From: Solirubrobacteraceae bacterium
Lineage (GTDB): Bacteria > Actinomycetota > Thermoleophilia > Solirubrobacterales > Solirubrobacteraceae
DNA: 6,659 bases
Assembly: GCA_030038955.1 (NCBI GenBank)
Contig: JASHQV010000172.1
Span: forward strand, 1 to 6,659
Direction of reading: 5' to 3'
How positions within the stretch are numbered: position 1 is the first letter of the stretch; every line of letters starts with the position of its first letter. A program made the position numbers and the translations under genes. This document shows, in pieces, positions 1-6,465 of the stretch. The notes beneath the pieces were generated by a model. The model worked only from the letters and a program-made list of their open reading frames with translations. It ran no database searches and was not told the DNA's origin.

Positions 1-282
1 TCGTGTGGCGGTCTTGAACAGATGGCCGTTGCGGAACGCCTTGAGCGTCACCGACTGTCCGGCGACATACGGGTGCACGGTGCCGTTGACCTGGAACCAG
101 CGTCCCGGCACGGTGACGGTCTCGTGGTGGACGCGGAACACGCGCTGCAGTGACAGCGAGGCGCTCGCCGCCGGTGGAGCCGGACCGCCGGCAGCGACAG
201 CTGCCGGCGGCAGCACGAACAGGCCGCCGCTCACCAGCAGCACCGCCAGCCACAATCTCCACCGGATCAGTGCGCTAGCCAT
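1..282 (-). CDS. Secreted protein, N-terminal part (C-terminus beyond window)
   Basis: The reading frame is open from an ATG at 282 to the left edge (94 codons, no stop), so only the N-terminus is seen. An in-frame stop at 300-298 makes this ATG the only reasonable start, although no purine-rich ribosome binding site precedes it. The protein begins with a classic signal peptide: basic residues to about R9, a hydrophobic core of Leu/Val at 10-24, then PPAAVA and a likely signal peptidase I cut after A30. An Ala/Pro/Gly linker follows (about 31-42), then a stretch rich in alternating hydrophobics (FRVHHETVTVPG, VAGQSVTLKAF) that looks like the first strands of a beta-sandwich or Ig-like domain. 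Such modules precede catalytic domains in actinobacterial exported proteins, for example some L,D-transpeptidases, but no catalytic motif lies in the visible part, so the enzyme class is a guess. The gene and its export are well supported; the function is not known. Confidence 0.78.
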   Translation of the reverse strand, partial: MASALIRWRLWLAVLLVSGGLFVLPPAAVAAGGPAPPAASASLSLQRVFRVHHETVTVPGRWFQVNGTVHPYVAGQSVTLKAFRNGHLFKTATR

Positions 283-290
283 CCGGATGG
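279..290. promoter_or_regulatory. 12-bp perfect palindrome over the start codon
   Basis: The sequence CCATCCGGATGG is its own reverse complement and contains the start codon of the secreted-protein gene at its left end. It could be a protein-binding half-site pair or could partly mask the start codon in RNA. It may also be chance in GC-rich DNA. No second copy was noticed in the window. Confidence 0.3.
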
Positions 291-373
291 AAGTAAATCA
301 GGAGATCACGCGGAATACCAGCGGTTCGCGGGGTCCGGCAGGACGCTTGCATCCGCTGATCGGAACTCACATC

Positions 374-404
374 GCCGACTGAGCGCTCGCCCTAGCTGGT
401 CGGC
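374..404 (-). terminator. Possible terminator hairpin after the CPBP gene
   Basis: GCCGAC at 374-379 pairs with GTCGGC at 399-404. Inside that stem, AGC at 382-384 can pair with GCT at 395-397, and the loop contains the palindrome GAGCGCTC (381-388). The hairpin lies 46 bases past the CPBP stop codon in the direction of minus-strand transcription. There is no run of U after it, so it is at best a weak or non-canonical terminator. The rest of the gap from 283 to 449 shows no gene, and no convincing promoter for the secreted-protein gene. Confidence 0.3.
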
Positions 405-449
405 ACTCGCGCTCGCTCGCCGGCCTGCTCGCGCTGCCTGATCGGGCGT

Positions 450-1292
450 TCAGACCGCGCCATCTTCCGCCGCTGGCCTCGCCGGCGACCGGGACAGCGG
501 ACCGGTGACGGCGGCGATCGCGATCAGCGAAGCCGCCGTCAGCAGCAGGATCGGCCCTGCTCCCCAGTGAAACTGGCTGACGCCGAGCGCCAGGCAGTTG
601 TTCACCGAATGCAGGGCCATGCACGGGTACAGCGAGCCGGTGCGCCACCGCACCAGACACAGCACGAAGCCGAGAAAGCCGAGCGGGACGAGGTCCTGAG
701 CGGGGGCTGAGCCGATGTGGGCCAAGCCGAACAGCAGTCCCACGAGCACCGCGGCCAGCCATGGCCCGAGCTGCCGGCCGGCGACCGAGATCGGCATCCT
801 GCGCAAAACCCCAAAGAGGAAGCCGCGGAAGAAGAACTCCTCCGCCATCGGCGCTACCGCACAGACGAACACGGACGCGGCGATCGCCGCCGCCGTGCTG
901 TTGGCGGTGCCGAGCTCGCTCGGCAGCTTGTCGGCTTTGTGCAGCGCCAGCAGCGCGGAGTAGATGAACGTGACCGCGTAGTAGCCGATGCCGGCGACCG
1001 CGAACGCGGCGACGCCGCGCCTCCAGGTGATCCGCCGGTAGCCGAAGTCAGCCGGGCGCATGCTCGCCTGCAGCACCGCGAACCAGAGGGCGGCGCCGAC
1101 GAACGAGAAGTCGAAGAAGTAGTCGGCGGTCAGGCTGACGGCCGCCGTCGGATTCGACAGCGGTGAGCCGAACGCACTACCGACGATCTCGACCAGCAGC
1201 GTGCTGAACACCGCGCCGGCGAGGCCGAGCAGCACCGCAGCGGGGGCGATCCAGAGGCGCGGAGCCCGTTTGGACTGGGGCGCGGCCTTCAC
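450..1292 (-). CDS. CPBP family intramembrane metalloprotease (CAAX/Abi type)
   Basis: This 280-residue polytopic membrane protein carries the motifs of the CPBP (Rce1/Abi) family in order: EEFFFRG at 151-157 with the paired glutamates and arginine, FGLAH at 188-192 with H192, and ALHSVNN at 226-232 with H228 and N232. In Rce1-like enzymes these residues form the active site inside the membrane bilayer. Hydrophobic segments fill about 14-36, 57-75, 95-117, 135-150, 177-193, 203-216 and 246-264. The length is normal for the family. Bacterial members are linked to peptide maturation, bacteriocin self-immunity or membrane-protein processing, but no peptide or bacteriocin gene is visible next to this one, so the substrate is unknown. 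The start is GTG at 1292-1290, with GGAGG ten bases upstream. It follows the PEBP stop by 17 bases, so the two are probably cotranscribed. The tail after residue 266 is Pro/Ala-rich and probably soluble. Confidence 0.93.
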   Translation of the reverse strand: MKAAPQSKRAPRLWIAPAAVLLGLAGAVFSTLLVEIVGSAFGSPLSNPTAAVSLTADYFFDFSFVGAALWFAVLQASMRPADFGYRRITWRRGVAAFAVAGIGYYAVTFIYSALLALHKADKLPSELGTANSTAAAIAASVFVCAVAPMAEEFFFRGFLFGVLRRMPISVAGRQLGPWLAAVLVGLLFGLAHIGSAPAQDLVPLGFLGFVLCLVRWRTGSLYPCMALHSVNNCLALGVSQFHWGAGPILLLTAASLIAIAAVTGPLSRSPARPAAEDGAV

Positions 1293-1302
1293 GCCCTCGC
1301 CG

Positions 1303-1307
1303 CCTCC
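1303..1307 (-). promoter_or_regulatory. Ribosome binding site of the CPBP gene
   Basis: GGAGG on the minus strand lies 10 bases before the GTG at 1292. It sits in the short gap after the PEBP stop codon and supports the GTG start. Confidence 0.6.
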
Positions 1308-1309
1308 GT

Positions 1310-1843
1310 TCAGCGCTCGAACACCGCGGTGATGATGCCGCGGGCCAGCGAATGGGAGAACAGGTTGAATCCGAGGACCGCTGGGGTGGCGTCAGCATCG
1401 ATGCCCAGCCGGGGCACGTCGAGCGCGTGCACGGCGAAGAAGTACCGGTGGGGACCGTGTCCGGGAGGCGGCGCCGCGCCAACGTAACGCGCGATCCCGG
1501 CATCGTTGCGGACCGTGAGCGCGCCTGCAGGCAGACCTGAGCCATCCGCGTCGCCGGCGCCGGTTGGCAGCTCGGTGACGTCTGCGGGGATGTCGCACAC
1601 CGCCCAGTGCCAGAAGCCGCTGCCGGTCGGCGCGTCGGGGTCGTAGCAGGTGACCGCAAAGCTCGCGGTCCCGTCCGGGAACCCGCCCCAGCTGAGCTGT
1701 GGCGAGACGTCCTCGCCGCCGGCGTCCATGATGCCGCTGCGCTGCGGCGCGGGGAGCGTCTGTCCGTCGGCGATGTCGGTGCTGGTAACGGTCAGCGCGG
1801 GCACCTGAGGCAGGAACTCGTAAGGGTTCGGTGGCTGCGGCAC
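1310..1843 (-). CDS. YbhB/YbcL family Raf kinase inhibitor-like protein (PEBP fold)
   Basis: The product is 177 residues, the usual size for bacterial phosphatidylethanolamine-binding-protein homologues. Family signatures are SPQLSW (47-52), the DPDAP ligand-pocket motif (68-72) in CYDPDAPTGSGFWHW, H79 in the same segment, and GPHRYFF (130-136), the second pocket-forming motif. These loops build the small anion-binding site of the fold. Bacterial members are cytosolic or periplasmic, and their physiological ligand is mostly undefined. No signal peptide is present here, so a cytoplasmic location is expected. The frame stays open upstream to 2179, but that extension lies over the HAD gene and reads as an Arg-rich, non-family sequence. 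The start is taken as the GTG at 1843, immediately preceded by AAAGGAG, and the family-like sequence begins just after it. It lies 38 bases after the HAD gene and 17 bases before the CPBP gene, within a probable operon. The operon link does not by itself suggest a role. Confidence 0.93.
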   Translation of the reverse strand: MPQPPNPYEFLPQVPALTVTSTDIADGQTLPAPQRSGIMDAGGEDVSPQLSWGGFPDGTASFAVTCYDPDAPTGSGFWHWAVCDIPADVTELPTGAGDADGSGLPAGALTVRNDAGIARYVGAAPPPGHGPHRYFFAVHALDVPRLGIDADATPAVLGFNLFSHSLARGIITAVFER

Positions 1844-1849
1844 TTCTGG

Positions 1850-1856
1850 CTCCTTT
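1850..1856 (-). promoter_or_regulatory. Ribosome binding site fixing the PEBP start
   Basis: AAAGGAG on the minus strand lies six bases before the GTG at 1843. It is the best Shine-Dalgarno sequence in the minus-strand block, and it decides in favour of the 177-residue product over a 289-residue reading that would overlap the HAD gene. Confidence 0.75.
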
Positions 1857-1881
1857 CGTCCCGAAGTCAATCGCAATGTAC

Positions 1882-2640
1882 TCAGCCTGGCAGATCGCGT
1901 GCGGGGCGATCGAGCTCGGGGATCGCGAGCAGCTCCGCCAGCGAGGCGACGGTCCGCACGGCGGGGGATGCGCCCCGCACGCCGCGGGAAGCGCTCCGCG
2001 CGTCGCGGGAAGCGCCGCGCCGATCGCGCGCGATCAACACCGGCGTGATCCCTACGGCGCGCGCGCCGGCGACGTCCTCCTGCACGCTGTCGCCGACGTG
2101 GATCGCGCGGCCGGCGGCGACGCCGGCGACGCTCAGGGCCCGCTCGAACACGGCCGGAGCTGGCTTCGGCGCGCCGCACTGCGCCGAGGTGACGACGCCG
2201 TCGACGTGTCCGAGCAGACCGAGCGTCCGCAGCGTCTGCGACAGCGAGGCATCCCAGTTGCTGGCGACCACCAGGCGCACGCGCCTGGCGCGCAGCTCCG
2301 CAAGCGCCGCCGCCACTTCCGGGTAGGGACGGAACTGCAACGAGGCGAGCAACAGCTCGGTCAGCTCGCCGGCGCCGATCGCTGGCAGCAGCTGCTCGAC
2401 AGCCAGTGCCCGGCGGAGAACCTCGGCGCAGCGGCCGCGCAGCTGATCGACGCTGCTGGCGTCGTGGCCTTCGTGCAGATGTCGGCGGTAGTAGACGATC
2501 TCGGCCTTGATCGCGCGCTCCGCCTGGGCGTCGCTGACCTCGACCGCGAACCGCTCGCGCAGCAGGCGCCGGAGGATCGGCGCGGGAGGTTGCAGCTCCA
2601 GCAGCGTCCCGTGAGCGTCGAGCAGCACGGCGCGAATCAT
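1882..2640 (-). CDS. HAD superfamily hydrolase, subfamily IA-like
   Basis: This 252-residue soluble protein shows the four HAD motifs: motif I LLDAHGTLL with nucleophile D8, motif II VVASNWD with S127, motif III GAPKPAP with K159, and motif IV HVGDSVQED with D184 and D189. An alpha-helical cap fits between motifs I and II (about 16-100), as in subfamily I enzymes. Typical activities are phosphatase or, more rarely, dehalogenase action through an aspartyl intermediate. The substrate cannot be read from sequence. The acid/base Asp normally two residues after the nucleophile is H10 here; non-Asp residues at this site also occur in haloacid dehalogenases (DAYGT), so phosphatase activity should not be assumed. 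Residues 209-229 are an Arg/Ala/Ser-rich heptapeptide repeat, described separately. The ATG at 2640 is the first start in frame and has only a weak ribosome binding site. It begins 57 bases after the glycosyltransferase stop and is probably cotranscribed with it. Confidence 0.92.
   Translation of the reverse strand: MIRAVLLDAHGTLLELQPPAPILRRLLRERFAVEVSDAQAERAIKAEIVYYRRHLHEGHDASSVDQLRGRCAEVLRRALAVEQLLPAIGAGELTELLLASLQFRPYPEVAAALAELRARRVRLVVASNWDASLSQTLRTLGLLGHVDGVVTSAQCGAPKPAPAVFERALSVAGVAAGRAIHVGDSVQEDVAGARAVGITPVLIARDRRGASRDARSASRGVRGASPAVRTVASLAELLAIPELDRPARDLPG
1954..2016 (-). repeat. Three 21-bp tandem repeats inside the HAD gene
   Basis: Units 1954-1974, 1975-1995 and 1996-2016 are imperfect copies; CGCGGGAAGCGC is shared exactly by the second and third. 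Read on the coding strand they give the heptapeptides GASRDAR, SASRGVR and GASPAVR, at residues 209-229. They fall between the conserved core after motif IV and the C-terminal SLAELLAI helix, where relatives usually have a short loop. Confidence 0.75.
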
Positions 2641-2697
2641 CTGATCACGCTCGCAAGCGATGTCGCGGCTGCCAACGCGACCACCCGGGCGGCTGGC

Positions 2698-4026
2698 TCA
2701 GGCGACGAACCGCCAGGTGGCGAATTGGGCGCTGAACAGGCCCAGCAGCACCGCCATGGTGGCGATCCCGGCGGTGGCCAGACGGCGGCGGCCCAGCCAG
2801 GCCGCCGCCCACATGAACAGGGGGAACAGGACCACCTCGTAGCGAGGCAGCGACTGCAGCGGCTGCGCTGTCACGGGGTAGGACAGGGGCAGCGCCAGCG
2901 ACGCGATGCAGTAGGCGGCGTAGGCGAACGGGAGCCGGCGCAGAACGCCGACGCAGGCGATTGCGCCGAGCACGAGGAAGCCGAACAGCATCAGGTTGTC
3001 GGCGCCGACGTGAACCGGGTTGCCGGCGGCAAGCTTGAAGTAGATCGGGGGCCCAGGGCCGTGCAGCAGCTGGCGGAGACCGTCCCAGGCGGCCACCGCA
3101 CCCCGCCACGCCCCGCCGAACGGGCCAGCGAACTCGCGCTCCCAGATCGACTGGGCATGGAACGGCGCCAGCGGGTTGCCGGTCGCGATCTGCAGGTAGC
3201 CGAGGTAGGCGGCCATACCGGACGGGATCAGCGCGACCCAGAGAATCGACGGCCGCAGCCGGTGGCGCGGAAGCAGGCGTCGCCAGCCGGAGTAGCCGCC
3301 AGCCGCCCAGCGCGCGGTCGGCAGCTCGAAGTCCGTGCGCGGGCCATACAGGAACAGCAGGATCACCGGGATCGCGAGCAGCACGCCACTGTTGCGAGAG
3401 GCCGCCGCGAAGCCGCCCAGCACGCCCGCCCACAGCCATCGTCCCCGCCGGGCGCACAGCACGCATCCCACCGACAGGGCCAGGTACAGGCCCTCGGTGT
3501 ACACAGCCGTGAAGAAGAAGGCCATCGGACAGAAGGCGATCAGCGTCACGGTCGCCGCTGCCGCCGCCTCGCCGAGCTCGAGGCGCGCGAGCTGGTGCAG
3601 CAGCACCAGCCCGACCGCGAAGGCGACGAACGAGATCAGGATCCCGGCGATCAGGTCCGAGCCGACGACCGCGCCGAGTCCCGCCATCAGCATCGGGTAC
3701 AAGGGGAAGTACGCAGTCCGGGCGAGCTGATGCCCGTAGCCGTGCTCGGCCACCGTCAGGTACCAGACTGAATCCCACCGCGCGAACGGCGAGACCAGGA
3801 GGTTACCCAGGTAGTTGAACGGCGTCGTGAGGCCGGCCGGATCGAACTTGTGGGCCCAGTCGGCGTTCCAGATCTCCTCGACCGCCAGCACGCCGGCGAC
3901 GAACACGACCAGTCGGGATGTCCAGAAAGCGCGCCAGGACACGCGGATGCTCGTGCGCAATGACGGTGGCAGCGCCCGCTGCAGCCGGGGCCTGGTGGCG
4001 TTGACGGTGGCTACTGACACGGCCAT
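2698..4026 (-). CDS. PIG-V/GPI18-like integral membrane mannosyltransferase (GT-C type)
   Basis: This is a polytopic membrane protein of 442 residues from the ATG at 4026. Hydrophobic segments spread over nearly its whole length (about 37-50, 120-145, 157-192, 198-225, 261-281, 343-362, 366-383, 398-411, 416-432). Family-like sequences appear in order: ARWDSVWYLTVAEHGY (82-97), with the acidic residue of a first extracytoplasmic loop typical of GT-C enzymes; AYFPLYP (105-111); FFFTAVYTEGL (170-180); AASRNSG (208-214); and LQSLPRYEVVLFPLFM (390-405). This pattern matches the PIG-V/GPI mannosyltransferase 2 family. By family analogy it would move a sugar, probably mannose, from a polyprenyl-phosphate donor to an acceptor outside the membrane. 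Bacteria have no GPI anchors, so the acceptor is unknown. The frame stays open to a GTG at 4083, giving 461 residues. That extension is Arg/Ala-rich and neither start has a clear ribosome binding site, so the start is uncertain. It is the first gene of the minus-strand block. Confidence 0.87.
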   Translation of the reverse strand: MAVSVATVNATRPRLQRALPPSLRTSIRVSWRAFWTSRLVVFVAGVLAVEEIWNADWAHKFDPAGLTTPFNYLGNLLVSPFARWDSVWYLTVAEHGYGHQLARTAYFPLYPMLMAGLGAVVGSDLIAGILISFVAFAVGLVLLHQLARLELGEAAAAATVTLIAFCPMAFFFTAVYTEGLYLALSVGCVLCARRGRWLWAGVLGGFAAASRNSGVLLAIPVILLFLYGPRTDFELPTARWAAGGYSGWRRLLPRHRLRPSILWVALIPSGMAAYLGYLQIATGNPLAPFHAQSIWEREFAGPFGGAWRGAVAAWDGLRQLLHGPGPPIYFKLAAGNPVHVGADNLMLFGFLVLGAIACVGVLRRLPFAYAAYCIASLALPLSYPVTAQPLQSLPRYEVVLFPLFMWAAAWLGRRRLATAGIATMAVLLGLFSAQFATWRFVA

Positions 4027-4127
4027 CCGAGTGTCCCAGATGGCGGCGGCGGCGGCACAACCCCGTCGCCGGGACGGCCGCACGCCGTGCGGGGGCAGGA
4101 CCGCAAGCGCGACCGGCGAACACAGCA

Positions 4128-4133
4128 GGTGTA
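4128..4133 (-). promoter_or_regulatory. Candidate -10 box for the minus-strand operon
   Basis: TACACC on the minus strand mirrors the plus-strand TACACT at 4155. It would start transcription near 4121, upstream of the glycosyltransferase gene. No recognisable -35 hexamer is seen, so the call rests on position and symmetry. Confidence 0.25.
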
Positions 4134-4154
4134 TGGAGCGGACACGCGGGTAGT

Positions 4155-4160
4155 TACACT
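4155..4160 (+). promoter_or_regulatory. Candidate -10 box for the PBP gene
   Basis: TACACT matches four of six positions of the TATAAT consensus, including the key T-A and final T. It lies about 60 bases before the ATG and would leave a leader of roughly 55 bases. The -35 position around 4132-4137 (TATGGA) is a poor match to TTGACA, so the promoter is tentative. Confidence 0.35.
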
Positions 4161-4207
4161 CGGCATCGACCTGGGCTCTTACCCTCGCCGCCGCCCCAGG
4201 TCACCCC

Positions 4208-4212
4208 GGGGA
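4208..4212 (+). promoter_or_regulatory. Probable ribosome binding site of the PBP gene
   Basis: GGGGA lies eight bases before the ATG at 4221. It can also pair with neighbouring cytosines (CCCC at 4204-4207 or at 4215-4218), so local folding might limit its access. Confidence 0.45.
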
Positions 4213-4220
4213 TTCCCCAA

Positions 4221-6374
4221 ATGAGCCGACGCGAACGAAACCGGCGCCGCCAAAGTAGACGCGGACACCCTGTGAAGCGCGCCGTGCTGGTGGGCTTGCT
4301 GGTCGCCATCTGCGGGCTCGCGCTGGGGATCATGGCGATCGTCGGCTGGGTCGTGGCGGTAGCGGACTCGGCCCCCAACATCGGCCAGCTGAGCCCGCGC
4401 TTGCCAGGGCAGGTCTCAACCGTGTACGCGGCAAACGGCAGCGTGCTCGGCTACATCGCCTCGGACACGCTGCGCACGTACGTGCCCCAGAGCGAGCTGC
4501 CGGGCCAGCTCCGCCAGGCAACGGTCGCGATCGAGGACCGGCGCTTCTACCAGCACGGCGGCGTCGACTACGAGGGAATCCTGCGCGCCGGCGTCAGGGA
4601 CCTGCTCAGCGGCGGCGGCAGGATCCAGGGCGGCTCGACACTGACGATGCAGCTGGTCGGCAACGTCTACCTCCCCAACCGGATCCGTGAGCACCACAAC
4701 ATCCGCTACAAGATCATCCAGGCGAAGCTTGCCAACGAGCTGGAGTCCAAGCACTCGCGCGCGTGGATCCTGACCCAGTACCTCAACGACGTGCCGTATG
4801 GCACCGTCGGGGGACAGACCGCGATCGGGGTCGGCGCGGCCTCGAGGGTGTTCTTCGACAAGCCCGTATGGAAGCTCGACCTGGCCCAGGTCGCGCTGCT
4901 CGCCGGGCTACCCCAGGCGCCCTCCGAATACAACCCGTTCCTGTATCCGAAGCTGGCCAGGGCGCGACGGTCCGAGGTGTTGCAGGCGATGGTCACCTCG
5001 CACTACATCACCCGCGCGGAAGCGAAGGCCGCCAACGCCGCGCCGCTGCAAGTCAAGTCCAATCCCGCCTTCCAGACCCTGCATCAGCCGTACGTGTTCA
5101 ACTACGTCAGGCAGCAGCTGATCAAGCAGCTCGGCTACAGCGTCGTGCATCGCGGCGGACTCAAGATCTACACGACGATCAACCTCGCCGACCAGGCCGA
5201 GGCGCGGCGGGCGATCCTCGCGCACATGGACGAGCCCGGTGACCCGGCCGCGGCGCTCGTGGCGATCGACCCCAACAACGGCCACATCGTCGCGATGGCC
5301 CAATCGACCACGTACGGCATCGGGACCGGTGAGACCACGTTCGACTACGCGACACAGGCGGAGCGGCAAACGGGCTCGTCGTTCAAGCCGTTCGTGCTGA
5401 TGACGATGATCCACGACTACGACGGCAACCCCAACACGACCTATTACGACTCTCACTACCTGGCCCCCGGCTGGCTTCCCGGCTACCCCGACTACTCGGT
5501 TCACACCGCCGAGGAGAGCTACCAGGGGGTGATCAGCGTGACCAAGGCGATGACCGTGTCCGACAATACGGTGTTCGCGCAGCTAGGCGTCGACCTCGGC
5601 ATGAAGAAGGTGGACGTGATCGCCCACGAGATGGGGATCACCTCGCCGCTGTTCGGCAATCCATCGGAGGCGATCGGCGGCCTCAAGATCGGCGTCTCGC
5701 CGCTGCAGATGGCGGACGCCTACGCCACGCTGGCCAACGGCGGCTCGCACATCGCCCCGACGATCATCAACAAGGTCGTGTACCCGAACGGAAATGTATC
5801 CATGCTGGGCTCGCCGAAGCCGAAGCAGGTCTTCACCGACGGTGAGACGTACGTGGCAGATCAGGTTCTGCAGACCGTGATCACGGCCCCGGACGGAACC
5901 GGCACCGCCGCCAACTACGGATGTCCCGCGGCCGGCAAGACCGGGACGACCAGCAACTACACCGACGCGTGGTTCGTCGGCTACACGCCGATCCTGTCGA
6001 CTGCGGTGTGGGTCGGCTATCCGAACGCCACCACCTCGATGAACGACGTCAACGGGCTCGGTCCCGGCTTCGGCGGCACGCTGGCCGCTCCGATCTGGCA
6101 CGACTTCATGGAGTACGCGTCGCACGGCTACTGCGGCGACTTCTCGCCACCCGCCGATCCGTGGCAAGGGGTGCCCTTCAACGGTGCTCACTCCGTCTCC
6201 AGGCTGCCCCCCGCCAGCACCAACAGCGGGAGCGCCTCCGCAAAGTCCTACAAGAACAAGACGCTGTACTCGCAGCCGCCCCAGCAAGCTCCGACGTCGC
6301 TGCCGCCGGCCGCCGGTGGCAACTCCACGGGCGGTACCGGCGTCTTCGGCGGCCACGGCCACGGGGGAGGCTGA
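4221..6374 (+). CDS. Class A penicillin-binding protein (GT51 glycosyltransferase + transpeptidase)
   Basis: This 717-residue bifunctional peptidoglycan synthase polymerises lipid II and cross-links stem peptides outside the cytoplasmic membrane. Layout: an Arg-rich cytoplasmic N-terminus (1-20), one membrane anchor (about 21-48), the GT51 domain (about 63-240), a linker, and the transpeptidase domain (about 340-630). The GT51 domain shows IEDRRFYQHGG with catalytic E105, GGSTLTMQL (137-145), a motif equivalent to RKxxE that reads YKIIQ at 163-167, and ILTQYLNDVPYG (183-194). The transpeptidase has its full triad: SSFK with nucleophile S386 and K389, SDN (447-449) and KTGTT (573-577). C568 and C638 might form an extracellular disulfide. 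The tail (about 640-717) is Pro/Ser/Gln- and then Gly/His-rich, ending GHGHGGG, and is probably disordered. The second conserved GT51 glutamate appears to be Q167, discussed as a finding. The gene stands alone on the plus strand, divergent from the minus-strand operon, and looks like housekeeping cell-wall synthesis. Confidence 0.97.
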   Translation: MSRRERNRRRQSRRGHPVKRAVLVGLLVAICGLALGIMAIVGWVVAVADSAPNIGQLSPRLPGQVSTVYAANGSVLGYIASDTLRTYVPQSELPGQLRQATVAIEDRRFYQHGGVDYEGILRAGVRDLLSGGGRIQGGSTLTMQLVGNVYLPNRIREHHNIRYKIIQAKLANELESKHSRAWILTQYLNDVPYGTVGGQTAIGVGAASRVFFDKPVWKLDLAQVALLAGLPQAPSEYNPFLYPKLARARRSEVLQAMVTSHYITRAEAKAANAAPLQVKSNPAFQTLHQPYVFNYVRQQLIKQLGYSVVHRGGLKIYTTINLADQAEARRAILAHMDEPGDPAAALVAIDPNNGHIVAMAQSTTYGIGTGETTFDYATQAERQTGSSFKPFVLMTMIHDYDGNPNTTYYDSHYLAPGWLPGYPDYSVHTAEESYQGVISVTKAMTVSDNTVFAQLGVDLGMKKVDVIAHEMGITSPLFGNPSEAIGGLKIGVSPLQMADAYATLANGGSHIAPTIINKVVYPNGNVSMLGSPKPKQVFTDGETYVADQVLQTVITAPDGTGTAANYGCPAAGKTGTTSNYTDAWFVGYTPILSTAVWVGYPNATTSMNDVNGLGPGFGGTLAAPIWHDFMEYASHGYCGDFSPPADPWQGVPFNGAHSVSRLPPASTNSGSASAKSYKNKTLYSQPPQQAPTSLPPAAGGNSTGGTGVFGGHGHGGG

Positions 6375-6388
6375 GCGCCGGCCCCACG

Positions 6389-6465
6389 TAGGGACCTATC
6401 CCACTTGGATCGCACGCCTGGATGCGGCCCAGGACCGGTCGCACGCCCAACTGGGATAGGCCCTA
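6389..6465. other. Large inverted repeat with nested hairpin downstream of the PBP gene
   Basis: Arms 6389-6408 and 6447-6465 pair over 18 bp with one C-C mismatch (6404/6451) and one bulged A (6394). The conserved core is CCTATCCCA against TGGGATAGG. Between the arms is a second hairpin, CCTGG (6417-6421) with CCAGG (6429-6433) and a 7-base loop. The nine-base direct repeat TCGCACGCC (6410-6418 and 6439-6447) occurs on both sides of this inner stem. The element starts 14 bases after the PBP stop codon, so a role in 3'-end formation or transcript stability is the simplest reading. No U-tract follows, so it is not a standard intrinsic terminator. A structured RNA or the relic of a small mobile element is also possible. 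Confidence 0.65.

Noticed and set aside
5..382. Plus-strand frame of 125 codons at the left edge
   Set aside because: It lies opposite a clear signal-peptide gene and continues through the intergenic region without any recognisable protein features.
2022..2035. 14-bp perfect palindrome GATCGCGCGCGATC in the HAD gene
   Set aside because: It encodes ordinary residues (IARD) inside a conserved strand region, and alternating GC palindromes are frequent in such GC-rich DNA.
1844..2179. N-terminal extension of the PEBP protein to 289 residues
   Set aside because: The extra 112 residues are an Arg-rich shadow of the HAD gene, and a strong AAAGGAG lies just before the GTG at 1843.
1831..3771. Very long open frame on the plus strand (646 codons) opposite the HAD and glycosyltransferase genes
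   Set aside because: The translation is Arg/Gln/Ala/Gly-rich with no domain or membrane pattern, while the opposite strand encodes two clear families. Long antisense frames are expected in GC-rich coding DNA.
2645..3778. Minus-strand frame of 377 codons overlapping the glycosyltransferase
   Set aside because: It reads the same strand in another frame, gives Arg/Pro-rich low-complexity protein, and lacks the membrane segments and family motifs seen in the chosen frame.
4908..6362. Antisense frames of 198 and 259 codons over the PBP gene
   Set aside because: They are Val/Arg/Gly-rich mirror readings of a well-conserved gene, with no motif or ribosome binding site of their own.
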